A stretch of DNA of 64,000 nt, taken from assembly GCA_964036275.1 (NCBI GenBank), contig OZ038433.1:29991485-30055484 (forward strand), read 5' to 3'. The position numbers were made by a program, and so were the translations under genes. The first letter of the stretch is position 1, and each line of letters begins with the position of its first letter. Source of the stretch: Litoditis marina (Eukaryota; Nematoda; Chromadorea; Rhabditida; Rhabditidae). Below the pieces are notes generated by a model that searched no databases, had not been told where the DNA came from, and was given only the letters and a program-made list of their open reading frames with translations. Shown piece after piece: positions 24,101-35,821 of this stretch.

Positions 24101-25075
24101 CGAAGAACGAGAAAGTGCATGCCAAATGGTTGCAACGCTCATTCCGTACTATTTTCTGGGATCAACAATGTTTTTGAGCCTTGAAAAATAGGGCATAGAC
24201 AATGCTACACATTTTCGCATTCGACTGCCACTCCCTATGACGAATGCATATTCGAAGAAATCGTTCACAAGTTTCAAGTTTGGTTTTTGTTCTACAAAAC
24301 AGTTTGAAGAAGTTTGAAGGTGTACTGTAAGAGTCGCAGTAGGAATGATGTAGAAGCTCAAAGGTCTTCTTTCTGTTGGATGCCATTTGTGCTCTTTTAC
24401 GAGGTATTTGACGGCTTTCTCCCTTCTTTTTATGTTGTTTCTGTTGCTTCTCTCGCTGTGCATATTTACATTCAGCGAACACATAATCGACCCTCCAACC
24501 TATCTCCCCCCTCCTCTCTCTCTAGTAGGATCACTACCAGAAATACTTTGTTAATTATATGAATACTCACAAAACAAACTTTTCTGCTTTTGAGAGATTT
24601 TCGAAGAAATTACCGCAATTTTCGCCCAATTTTTTGAGAATCAAGCAAACTCGTTTCGAATGTCGTGTCTCATGCTTATATGACTGGTGAATGTACTCAA
24701 CGGAATTTAAAAGCCGAGAACTTGACACGAATAAAAAACTCTGAAGAATAATTCAGAAACACGTCTAAGTTACTTATATTTCAGGTATTTCAAACACACT
24801 TTCACAATTTCTTTCCCTGAAAACATTCATTTATTGGCCAAGTGTATTTTTGGCGGAAGAATACAAAACATATACTTGTATTTTCTACAATGTTCTTTTG
24901 ATTCTTTATATATGGCAACTTTCGATCAATTCACCTGTTGTTGTCTAACAAACATTCATTCGTTTGCCACATTTCCAATCATTTCAATAGCATTTCTGAG
25001 CAGATCAATATTTTAGTTAGAATTTCATATATATGGGGATTTCCAACCATTCCACATATCAATGTTTCAGCCAGA
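21123..25075. other. Intergenic, RSEF-1-like gene to PAM2-motif gene
   Basis: I see no supportable gene. There is TATA/ATGT-rich simple sequence near 21470-21560 and a direct repeat sharing GGAGCTCATT and GGCTTTCAAT-like words at 21748-21815 and 21940-22010. A CT-rich tract lies at 22557-22825. Two local duplications follow at 23338-23580 (around ATCAAACTACAAAC) and 23661-23790 (around GAATTAGATTTGAAT). Confidence 0.55.
22557..22825 (+). repeat. CT-rich microsatellite
   Basis: About 270 bases of impure CT/TCTCTCTC sequence. The reading frames across it are shadows. Confidence 0.85.
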
Positions 25076-28000
25076 ATGAGTGTTATGAGTGAGGCGGACA
25101 AGAAGAAGATCTATTTCGAGGAAGCCGATCGACCCCCGCCCGACTATTATACAAATACTACTGAACAAACACCCCTGAGGAAACTACCCTTCCAGACACC
25201 TGACCCATCCGGTACGTTCGACTCACGTGCACACGCTCACGTAAAACGTGAAAGAGCGTTACAAGTTTTCTTTTTCACTATTCATTATACGTAAACAATA
25301 ATTGATGTAGGTACGTTACACTCACGTGCACACGCTCACGTGAAAGGTAAACGAGCGCCACATACTGTTTATTTTATTGGTATTCGTGGCTAATATTTGG
25401 TGTTTTATACTGTGTAGCGAATCAAATGTATTGTTTTTTTTAATTGGTACATAATTCACGTATAATTCTCGGTTGGCTTAAACCATTACTCGACAAGCTT
25501 AATGTTTTTTTTGTATTTTTCATGATACTTGTGGTCTCTGACACGACACGAACTGGAATAATGTATATACAAATATTATAATGAATCGTGAATGAAAGAA
25601 ACAAGTTCAGAATGGCTGAAGGCCCCGGAGTTTGTTCCCCGTTCCCGCCTGGCTGAGGCATTCGAGCCGGAGCCCCACCAGGAAGAGAATGGGTACGGAA
25701 ATGTGCACGAGGAACCGTACATCCCATTCGACTCCCCATCTCACGTCTATCCACACGGTTCGTCTCGAATTATTGATTGATAGAAAGAGTTGGCAATCTG
25801 GATAAAGTGAATGTTACGATTGTTGAACGTCTTCAGTTTTCAGTAAAATGTTGAGTTCACATTCGGCAATTTCAGAAAACCTGTTTCAAGCACCGAATTC
25901 TTAGAAGATTCGTGTAAACTTATTTTGAACAAGATTGTATCCAAAGGAAGCGCAAAGTAGGTATTTTCTGGTGAAGCGTTTCAATTTTGCAGTTTTCAGC
26001 ATTGCCCAACTACCCCGCCTTTTCCCCGTTTCCAATGGGGCCTTCCTTCGGGCAAATGGGACCGTCGGTGATAAATGGGCAGGGCCCACTGGCCGGGCCC
26101 TCGCTGCCCCAGGGCATGGGGTTCATACCGAATGGATATTCTGCTAACATCACACATATAAACGGTGAGCTCTCAACAAGTTTTCTTTGAAACACAATGG
26201 TAATTAAAACTGAGAGCACGCAATAAAGGTATCATACACTTCCATGAATGTTTCCACTGTGTACTATTGTTCGAACAATGATTGAATTCACGTGTAACAA
26301 ACTATTCAAACCTGAAGGTAGCATGAAAGTTGATCGAATAGTACCACGCAGAATCTATATGTTCGGAAGTTAAAGGGGGGGGGGGCAGAAAGGAAAACTA
26401 GTACCCCGGGGTACCTAAATAAAACGTTGCGCGCGCCAAAACAGGCAAACACGTGTTAACCGTATGCAAATTAGGTTCCTTAGTTTGAATTAAAAATTAT
26501 ACTTATCGGTTCCTCTTGATAAGCTCTTTCATATCAACTTTCCTTTCTGTCCCCCTTTGAGGAAAAGTTCGGAAATTAAGAAAATTGGTAACCAATGCAA
26601 CATGTACCCGCTCAGAGTAAAGATTTCTGGTTATTGTTATAAACAACTTCGCAAACCTAACCGTCATGACGAAAATGATCAATACGGATGTCTTTACACT
26701 GCTCTCGGCTGGCGACCTCCTACGTTCGGTTGGCAAGAAGTTCTCGCTCACTTTTAGCATGTCAAATCTTATACAACTTGTGTGTTTCACCCCTCTTATA
26801 AAATGTGACTATCAAACAGTTTACGCCAATTCAATTGAAATAGGCGCTTTTTTTATTAGTTATAAGTGAAGTAGGTTTTGATCGTCCGTTAATATGCCTT
26901 GTGAAAATCGTTCAGGAGCGTTCTCGAGTTACTGCTTTAATTTTAAACCGATGAGATGAAGTTATTTCGACATAGACCAGCGATAGCTCAGAAAGAAAGA
27001 CAAGTTACGTGCCAAGTTCCCAAGTTACGTGGTCAAGACAAGTTTACAAGTTACGTGGTCAACTTTCTTTTCGATACAGAGAGTTCTTTGAAGGGCAATG
27101 ATTTTTCAATCACAAAAAGTTAATAATGAAGTTGTTGGTCGTTCACCAAAACCTCGTACACTTGAGGGTACTTGATAAAACAAATAGGTTTCCGCGTAAG
27201 ATAAGTTTGAGACTCATGCACTACTAGAAGCGCCTTGAACCAAACAGTTTCATTTCATCTCCCGAAAGAATTGCATCTCATATTTTCGACTTCGCTTTCC
27301 GATTCCTCGAAGTATGTGTGCGAGAAAATTGCGAAAATAGCTGAAGAACGTGTTACGTATTCAATTTATTCTCGTTTGCGCTTTTTTCACGCAATTATCC
27401 GGAAAACTACCTAGTTAATACTGATTGAGTACTATATCTGATTTTCCAACTTTATGTTTTTCCGCATACCTTGTTTTTTAGTCCTTCCGCCATCTTTTGA
27501 ATTTTCAACATTTTTCAATTCAACTGGTCCGCACACTATTTTATTTAATTCTAAAATAGTATAGATGAAACTAAAACGAGAAATGTCAAACCGAGTAGTG
27601 TTCAGGACTTTATTTACAAAAACGTCGACAGTTATCAGCTGCAGTGTTTTGTAGCCCATATGAGAACGTATGCTAGAAGATCCGGGCACATCCCATCCTG
27701 CGTCTCCTCAAACCTCAAACATACGCTATTTTTCTGCTCCTACATCCCACCGGGGATACGGGTGGCGCGAAATAGTGCCGGGATCTTCTAGCATGTTGGT
27801 ATGCATTGAAGTGGAAGCAACTATACAGAAGTTTTCCTTCATCTTCTTTCGATCTATGAAATACAATTTCAGCTGGTATTGGCGCCCCGATCCCGGCGAT
27901 AGTACTGAGAAAAAAGAGACGGAAGAGAAACAGACAGACAACCAACTCGATGGCTCTCAACTCTTCGGTACGTGTTGCTCTATTCATAATAATAATCACA

Positions 28001-31000
28001 ATAACATTCATTACAAATGATGAAGCTCACCCTAGGGTTTTCATCGGTGAGTTCAATCCGTAAGAAGTTAGTTATCCGTTCAATTTCAACTATAAACCTG
28101 TAAAACAGAATGTGTATAGTTCGTTTCACCCATCGATAGCAGTCAGCCATGCTGGCCGAGCGCACCCTACATTGCACTCAGAACGATTGGCGCCAATTTT
28201 ATTCGATTGGCCAGCTACAAAAGCGAGAGAGTGTGCAGGTCAATGAGGCCGCAGACATCTGGGTCTCTCTGACCTGCACACTCTCTCGCTCAGCCAATTA
28301 AAAAGTGGCTGGCCAATTGGCTGGGAACTTTCTGAGGGCGAGCGACTGATCTGGCAGCTTGCCAGTCTTTTCATTACAAATAAAAATCGAAAAAGTGGTT
28401 ATTTTGAGTCTTTTTGCACACATTTTGCATACAAAAAGGTTACCACATGATCGAGGAGTAATTAAAACAACTTGTTGTGCGATAAAATTAAGTTTGAAAA
28501 ACGGCCAGAAAAGATGGTTGGACATCACTGTTTTTAGTTTTGGCCATCTTGTTCAGATGGCCGGCTGCTTGTGTGCGCCGCGCCACCGATCATGGTTAAG
28601 TTCAATACCCGGCTTGTGTAACAATTTTGATTAAACTGGTTACTGTTTGAAAGTTTCCAACACAATAAACTCCGCCCACTAAAATTTACTGTATCGGGCT
28701 GCCGTGAAACAAACTATAGTCGATTTCCCCGACAAAGACAGTAATGGCTCCATTGATTGAGCGATGCTCAGACAATTCCCAGCCAATTGGCCAGCCACTT
28801 TTTTATTGCTGAGCGAGAGAGTGCGCAGGTCAGAGAGACTCAGATGTCTGCAGCCTCATTGACCTGCACACTCTCTCGCTTCTGTAGTTGGCCAATCGAA
28901 GAAAATTGGCGCCAATCGTTCTGAGTCTCAGACAATTCCCAGCCAATTGGCCAGCCACTTTTTATTGGCTGAGCGAGAGAGTGTGCAGGTCAGAGAGACC
29001 CAGATGTCTGCATCCTCATTGACCTGCACACTCTCTCGCTTTTGTAGCTGGCCAATCAAAGAAAATTGGCGCCAATCGTTCTGAGCGGGGCGAGCGGTCA
29101 TCGAATGCTTGCCAAAAGACGAGAGAGTGGGTAGATCAAAGATGGGCAGACAATGGCCGCTCGCCGAACCCCCCCCCCCCCACCACCAAATTGACCGCAA
29201 GCTGTACACAACGGTTTGACAAAACCTATATCAATCGAATGCCTGTTTTATAGAACTTTTAGGCGTGCTGCTGAAGAAAATCAATTGTTGTATAGTTTAC
29301 ATTTTTAAGGTTGTTATTGACCACCAAGTTCCGATGGCCGGCTGCTTGTGGGCGCCGCGCCACCGATCATGTTTAAGTTCAATACCCGGCTTGTGTAACA
29401 ATTTTGATTAAACTGGTTACTGTTGGAAACTTTCCAACACAATTGACTCCGCTCACTAAAATGTACTGTACCTGTCTGCTATCGATGGGTGAAACGAACT
29501 ATATTAGTGTGCCCTTCCTTTTCCATAGTTTTATCATATATGATCTATACTTTGCTCGCTATGGATTCCGTTATCACATAAACCCTTCAAGGGAACCACT
29601 ACCACCTCGTAAATAGACATCTCACGTTCCTATGTGCTCAGTTCTAAACCAGTTGTTATTTTGAAACTCATCAATTTTCATATATTGCTCGCTGTTTCAT
29701 TATTTTCAAACATCAATCCATAAGTTATTTATTTTGTCGCAAACTTGATTGTTATACAGAATAGTTATCATATTCTATTATCATATTTTTGTTGCAGGAG
29801 TCTCCCTGCTCCTCCCACCCGGTTGATCCGAACGGCGAAAACAGCCAGTCAAGCAGTCCGGAACGGAAAATTAACGATCAGGTATAGTCGTCGCCAACTG
29901 AAAGGCGGAAGGATACTGTGTATCTCACTTTCCGCTGTGTACGTCATCGAATCCAAACCTGCCGGTTATGTGCACTAATAGCGCAGTGGTTAGCGCCCTG
30001 CTACGAATATTTTGCTCACAGGTTCGGATCCGGCAAGAGACAGAAATAATTATAAACTTTTCGCAAAATCCACTTCACGAACCGAACATTTTCACGAATA
30101 AATCAAGGCGTTGTTGAATTCAACCTCGAATATTTTCATTTGTTGAACTGTTAACATTTTACGCTGGACTTAACTGGTGATAATGTCACAATTGACAGGG
30201 CTCTGTTGTTATACTTAGGGACTATTACTTTATAAGGAACCTGGATACAGAAAATTTGTGTTACATTATTTGTTCAGGACTCTACAATTCGCGAAAACCA
30301 GAAGGTGCTGGGAGGTTCGTGTCCCGACCTGTCGGAAGAGCAACTGCAGCTATGGGACGACTATTTAGTACGTTTCCCCATTTTGCTCTCATCTTCGTTT
30401 ATGTTTACTCTTCGCAAGGAAGTGACTAACTGAAATTACATTATTTCGGTTCTTAGATCCTCGAATCAATTTTCGGTTCAATAAATGGCCACATTCTTAT
30501 ATTTTCCCGCGCGGAAGCCGTTATAAGCTCAGAGTTCGGTTTACATTCGATCAGCAGTATATGTATTGTTGTATTTGGAAGCACGTTCAAAAAACTTGTT
30601 TCAGTTCGAGACCACCGTGGGGAAGACCGGTAACCAGAAGGAAACCGAACGTGCGGGTGAGTTGTAGCCAGTTAGGCCTGTTCTGAATTATTTTCTAGAG
30701 CTTTTATAAATCTAACTGTTCAATATGACCAAATAAATATAACCAGAGAAGTGTTGACATCTCGGAGAAATAATGAAAAAAAATTGAGGACAGTAATATT
30801 CATTTTTGGAAAAAAATTGTTTCCCAAGGTTACGAAGTGGTACCTCGCCGTCTGTTAGACATAGCTGAACAGGAAGTGGACGGAATATCGAATCCGGAAA
30901 TACGAAAACTGGACCAGGAAATGAATGGTACGTGATACCTAGAATTGCTTTCTGTGCCCGTGTTCACGTAACTCGAGGCAATTCCACGTGGGTTCGTTTT

Positions 31001-32615
31001 CTCTCAGCTCGGCAGCACCCAATTTTCCGGCTGTAACGTCCCGAGTAAAAATATCTCGTGAACGAATGATCGAAACATGACACTTTGTGGTTTTCAGTTT
31101 TTGTAAAAAAAAACACACATTCAACATTCATAGCTCAGCACGTGTGCAAACGTGTGAACATACAAGTTTGTACAAATTCAAAAACGTTTCTATCGTTCAT
31201 CAGGCTTATTCTAGGTAACTCCATGACCTCTTCTATGGTTCTGAAGCGGTTGTCCAACTCGAAGAAGAGAGCCGACGCACCCGGTTCTACGGAGAAAAGT
31301 CTGGCCTCTGAGCTGGACCAACTCAGTTTCAGACCAGAGTTGACGGTTAGTTAAGAGCCTTCCCGAAAGTTTCAGAAAAGTCGAACTAGCTCTTACCAAC
31401 TTCTAAGAATGGTACATACAACGAATTGTAGTTGTAATATTTCGAAATTTCATTTAATGGAAAATCCGAAAATCTTCATAATCATGAAAGATACGCACTT
31501 GAGTGGTTTGGTAATCAAACGAATCTAAATGTTACAGCCGCTTCACCCATAAAAAGAAAAACGCTTGAATTGTAAACAGTTGTAATGCGGCGTATAATCC
31601 TCACTACTTCGTCAATATCTAGCACATTTTTCATGTTTTTTCTCTCTTCAGAAATACGGATATCCCCAAATAGATGCATCCTCAGTGCAAATGGCCACTT
31701 TTCATCATGACAATGTACAATCTAGCATTGTTCCTAGAAATTTCGTGAGTTTATTTTCATAGAATCTTATCTAAAATATGCTTTTCTTTATCAAAACGAT
31801 AAAAATCGATCACAAACACCGGAAAAGCCGTACCCAATTTGGTATTTAGAGTACAGGTAAGCATGTGGAACTCACGTGAAGCTTGAGGAAAAACATAAAT
31901 GATACACTTTTTCACGATGTACGTGACTTCTGCAAGCCATTTGCTCAACATTCTACAGGAATAGTTCTCTCAATACCTCTAGGCAATTGTACCATTGATC
32001 TCATCGAAAGTCAAATGTACTGAAAGTGGTAAATATATTGTAAAATGACTTCTAAGAATCATTCGAAATCTTTGACGGAGCTAAGCGGAGCATCAGTTTC
32101 GTAATCTAGTATTTTCAAGAAATGCGCATCAAGTTTTACCAAATAGTTTGTGTTCAGTTGTCCGATTCTGACGAAGAGAGATTCGAAGAAGATTGTTTCG
32201 AGGGAATCAACATCACCGTCAACGCCTTCGATGCTTGTGACGTAAGTCCAAAAACATTTCCGATCAATTCTGAGAAGCAAATCCGAGATTTCCATCTTTT
32301 TTCATTCTGAGTTGTTATCGATCAGACTTATGCACGCAACCCTCATTTTTTTAGGTTTTTGTGATGTAAAAAATTATTGTGTTTGTAACTTCGAAACAGT
32401 TCGAACATGACGAAAATGTTTTACGTGCATGTAACACAATGTTTATTACATGTATTACATTTAAATAAAGGTAATGTTTTCAGGACCTGACTCTATCAGA
32501 TGTGGAAAATGGTCAAAGTAGATTCGAGCAGATCCAACAGGCTCTCTTGAAGAGAAACTCGATGAAGAACTTCGAATTGAAACCGCCGGAGCGAGTCTGT
32601 TGCTCTTTGATGTAG
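25076..32615 (+). CDS. Unrecognised protein with a PAM2-like motif
   Basis: Twelve in-phase exons: 25076-25211, 25611-25757, 26000-26164, 27873-27967, 29798-29881, 30278-30367, 30605-30656, 30829-30927, 31215-31345, 31652-31744, 32158-32241, 32484-32615; 435 residues. Seen: SEWLKAPEFVPRS at about residues 45-57, matching the PAM2 pattern (hydrophobic, then APEFxP) by which proteins bind the MLLE domain of poly(A)-binding protein. Residues 95-150 are rich in Pro, Gly, Met and Phe. A basic patch LRKKRRKRNRQ lies near 160 and could be a nuclear or RNA-binding signal. Acidic and Ser-rich stretches follow (LSDSDEERFEED near 365). The end is RVCCSLM, perhaps coincidentally CaaX-like. No catalytic domain is visible. 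Inferred: a disordered mRNA-associated adaptor. Alternatives include any intrinsically disordered scaffold. Exon structure is confident because every junction keeps phase; function is not. ATG choice: first ATG after the TTTCAG at 25070; a second Met is at residue 4. Confidence 0.6.
27667..27795. mobile_element. MITE family T, copy 1
   Basis: ACGTATGCTAGAAGATCC and GGATCTTCTAGCAT close an element whose arms also match (CATCCTGCGTCTCC; TACATCCCACCGGG). It ends 77 bases before exon 4 of the PAM2-motif gene. Other copies at 36475-36643, 37421-37588 and 58818-58985. Confidence 0.7.
28177..28336. mobile_element. MITE family P, copy 1
   Basis: 160 bp from CTCAGAACGATTGG to TCTGAG with an imperfect palindrome of GAGAGTGTGCAGGTCA and TGACCTGCACACTCTC. 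The R copy at 53176 reads straight through (TTGCAGGCGACTGATC) at this point, so it is the empty site. Confidence 0.75.
28767..28925. mobile_element. MITE family P, copy 2
   Basis: 159 bp from CTCAGACAATTCCC to GTTCTGAG, opposite in orientation to copy 1 and directly followed, after one base, by copy 3. Confidence 0.75.
28927..29085. mobile_element. MITE family P, copy 3
   Basis: 159 bp, same orientation as copy 2 and differing from it at only a few positions. The two form a head-to-tail pair inside the Q element. Confidence 0.75.
29883..30065 (+). mobile_element. tRNA-promoter TIR element, copy 3, forming a splice donor
   Basis: Starts TATAGTCGTCGCCAACTGAA immediately after exon 5 of the PAM2-motif gene (GATCAG|GTATAG). 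A box ATAGCGCAGTGGTTAGCG is clear; the B box reads GGTTCGGATCC. The far end has decayed after GACAGAAAT, so the end coordinate is approximate. Confidence 0.75.
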
Positions 32616-33101
32616 TTTTGTTGTTATGTGTTCTATTTATAAACTTTTTGATAGTTTTGCTTCGGATTTGAGAAATATCTCTAGAGTTGTAGGAGTTGGC
32701 AACAACTCAAACAAAGTTCTTGGTAATACACTGAAAACTAGCCGAGTCTATTCAAGTCGAAAGTACTTTATACGCACAAGACTACGGTACTAACCAAGAT
32801 CCAGAAAAGCTATTGTCTCACGTTGGACTTGTCTAACGCTACTTATGAAAACGTTCGCTGAAAAAAAAATATATATATATATATAAACATAAAACAAACA
32901 TGTCTCTTGCGTGACATTTGAAGGATTAGCATCACTGATTCTCTGTGAAGAAATTATGAAGAAAATGGGTAGAAGTATTTTGTGGCGAAAATGAAATTTG
33001 ATGAGCGATTGTAATTTGATTAGGTCAATGCGCTTCAGTTGATCTTCGCACTATCTGGCGCTTTTTTTGAATTTCCGTCGGCTGCTCTCTCTCTTACTCT
33101 T

Positions 33102-33150
<49 letters not shown>

Positions 33151-34600
33151 CTCTCTCTGTCCTTTGCTCTCAAAGTTCTTGAGGAACATATCTAACCCGA
33201 GAGTTCCCCGAGATGAACCAGACAACATTTATAGAAGATAGCGAAAAGTAGACGATACTAAAAATGAAACTGACCCTACTGTTTCCTTTCCGGATACTCA
33301 AAAAACCTCTCTAAACAATAAATGTTACTCCTGCAATGATAGGAACTCGAAAATACCTTGATAACCTGGGTTTGAGCCAACGGGAATGACAGAATACACT
33401 GAAAACATGAGAAGTGTAACGTGTCTTTCACGCATTCGTTATTCTGGTACTTTTTTGTGTATTTGCCACAAATAAGTTTGGCTAACTTTTCGGACTGCGC
33501 CTGGATACTGGTAAAGTACAGAAGACGTTTTCAGACTATCTGTTCGCTTACTTGAGAAACAGCGAAAAAACCACGTTCCACGTTTATACATACTGTTTGT
33601 CAATCGCACAGTCACGTGCAACAAGTTAAACACAGCAGAACTCATAAACATACACTGACAAAGTGGACAATTCCTCCTTAGAATGCCTACCTTACGTGAC
33701 TATTCAATTTACTTCTAGTATATGTCGTGTATATTTCGCCGTACTTTCACTCGTATAGTTATGCTGGTAAATGGGCTTTCACCGCTAGTTGCGTGAACAG
33801 GTTGTTATTATGCGTTGCCAATCTGTGCCATAACTAGTTATCTCTTTCCATCCCCCTCCTCATTTGCATAAATAACCAGCTGTCCCGGCTGGTTCCTCTC
33901 GTAATAATAGCAGCCAGTTGGCAATATGCCCAGCTTGGCGCACTTTCATCCTGTTGGTATCAGACATACTCATACTTTTGATAGAAGTTTTTAACTCATA
34001 ACATTATTCGCACAAGTTTGTAACGTTGTTATGCACTGTAAACTTATAAAATTCTTTCCCTAAAAACAGACCTCAGAATGATAACTAGAAATACACGCGA
34101 ACTTCACATAGACTTCATTATGATCATGCTCCATCTAGATTCTTTCCCGGCCTGGTTGTAAGTTGTCAAATAAATCCATGATCGTGAATTGTCCCCGAAT
34201 CCAATTGTTCGGAGGATCCCGTTCTCAACCAACTTTCTCCTCTTTTGGTCTTGTCCTTTATTTTCTCTACACTCAGACGCAATAAAACACTCACGCTTGC
34301 TTACACACGTATCAAGTTTCACGTGACTAAATAATATAAAAAAACTACAACTACGGATGGTGATTCTGTAGCTCGATTACTTGATATCAGTCTTGTTTGA
34401 AACGTTGTACTCTTTCATGTAGAACTATGGTCAAAATCTCCCCAACCGGTGTTTTCTGTCGTATTCATTGTCCATTGTTTTAGCTTTCTTGTGTTCTGTG
34501 TGAGAGAAGGGTCATTGAGATTCATTATACATTTTGTTTACTTTTTCGATGAAAGATTGGTTTCAAAGATCGTTTCCTTTCTTCAGTTGTTGTTCTAGAA
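32616..34600. other. Intergenic, PAM2-motif gene to small secreted protein
   Basis: No supportable gene. It holds an AT run at 32860-32885, a CT microsatellite at 33085-33166, and at 33600-33725 a dispersed repeat (CACAGTCACGTGCAAC, TACGTGACTATTCAATTTAC) related to 6941-7040, 51765-51795 and, inverted, 54955-55075. Confidence 0.6.
33085..33166 (+). repeat. CT microsatellite
   Basis: About 80 bases of nearly pure CT. Confidence 0.9.
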
Positions 34601-35664
34601 ATGAGAGTGAGGTTGCTGCACGCTCTACTTCTATTCGGATTCGTCTTCGCAGGTACAAGTTTTATGTACTATTGGTTAGTAGCGTTCCCGTGAAAAACTT
34701 GGATCAGTTCAAACTTGAAACTGGATTGAAAAGTGAAAACCAGAATGTTCGGTCGGTTCGGTCTGAGAAGATGGTTTTCCTGGAAAACAGCTTCGAAAAA
34801 GATTGTTTAAGAGAAACAAGATGAAATGTTCATAAAATTGTTGAGTTCAAAACTGACTTTTGATTATTTTCACTGGTGGTTTTACTGGTAATAATACTGA
34901 GTGAATTAGATTGATGGAATGGAAATTCATCAAATCATATAACTCGTTGTTCGTTTTATGTTCGCGTGTCTCTGATCACCTCGAATATCGATTATTAGTG
35001 TAGAGATTATTAGAGTAATTAAAGTGTGAATATCGACTGTTTGTGTAGTTTCATGTGAATCGGATGTGGTGAGTGTGAGCGGTCAACTGAATGTCGCAGC
35101 GGAAGGAGAAGAAGTATCCGCCGGCGGACAGACACAGACGGAAAGTAAGTGGAAGATAGACATTTTCTATTTCGTGCGTTGAGTTTACAATTTCAATACA
35201 ACATTTGCTGACAAGCTGCAGTATGATGGTGTGGTTGTCTTCTGATTCGGACCTTTGAAAAACCAGTTGTGCCCGACAGGCGGCTGAGGTGTTTATTTTA
35301 TTCAATCAGTGTGGAAATGTGCATTTACCACAAAACGAGGAGGTTGAAAGTACAAACCTGCAAATCATTAGCGATCGTCCCCCTGCTTCTTTCACACCGG
35401 TACCCTCCTTCTTCAAAAACATCCATGAAGGAATTTGTGTAAGACGAAATAGTTTTTAACCACACATATCAATTTAACATCCTTGTCACGGTGATCGGAA
35501 TGAACGTTCACGTGTTAGCACGTGTCATTCAAGTTAGCAAGTGAACCAAACTTGATGTTCATTCTTGATTTCCAGGTCCTCTGTTCGAACTTCCTTCCAT
35601 GAGAATAGCTAGAGAATATCTGAGAAGACAGATCGAAACAGAACGACGACTTCAAATGGAGTGA
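34601..35664 (+). CDS. Small secreted protein, 78 residues, unrecognised
   Basis: Three in-phase exons: 34601-34652, 35049-35144, 35576-35664. Residues 1-18 (MRVRLLHALLLFGFVFAV) are a clear signal peptide: basic start, hydrophobic core, small residue near the end. The mature part begins acidic and Ser/Gly-rich (GEEVSAGGQTQTE) and ends in a charged helix-like stretch, EYLRRQIETERRLQME, with three Arg-Arg pairs that could be processing sites. No repeated peptide units or amidation signal are visible, so a neuropeptide precursor is not supported. TTCTAG three bases before the ATG may be the splice acceptor for a spliced leader. A poly(A) signal lies 150 bases past the stop. Gene structure fairly sure; function unknown. 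Confidence 0.6.
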
Positions 35665-35815
35665 ACGAAATTCGATAAAGTTCATAAGACTACGTAACTC
35701 TTCTCAATTTTCCTAATCCTAAAAATGTGTCATTCAGTCCTTTAAACTCGTAAACTTGCTAAAAGAGAGTTTTCTTCATGTATTATTCATGTTTTATGTA
35801 CATTTGAAGAGAGTA

Positions 35816-35821
35816 AATAAA
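35816..35821 (+). terminator. AATAAA poly(A) signal of the 78-residue secreted protein gene
   Basis: AATAAA 152 bases after the TGA, followed within 15-25 bases by TTCATGG and a T-rich stretch. Confidence 0.5.

Larger units (their letters stand above)
28715..29230. mobile_element. MITE family Q, copy 2, split by two P elements
   Basis: Begins TATAGTCGATTTCCCCGACA and ends AACCTATA. Q words stop at GAGCGATG (28766) and resume at CGGGGCGAGCGGTC (29086), as in the uninterrupted copy at 61574. Confidence 0.75.
28115..29503. mobile_element. MITE family R, copy 1, carrying nested insertions
   Basis: 28 bp ends TATAGTTCGTTTCACCCATC... and its complement. Copy 2 at 53122-53565 is only 444 bp; the extra length here is one P element (28177-28336) and one Q element (28715-29230), the latter carrying two more P elements. 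The whole stack lies in intron 4 of the PAM2-motif gene. Confidence 0.8.

Noticed and set aside
24149..24484. Two overlapping minus-strand frames over 100 residues
   Set aside because: Neither has a recognisable motif, signal peptide or matching splice sites, and two frames being open at once points to chance.
28359..28634. Frame resembling one at 53201-53521
   Set aside because: Shared because both lie in family R MITEs; frames differ between copies and lack coding constraint.
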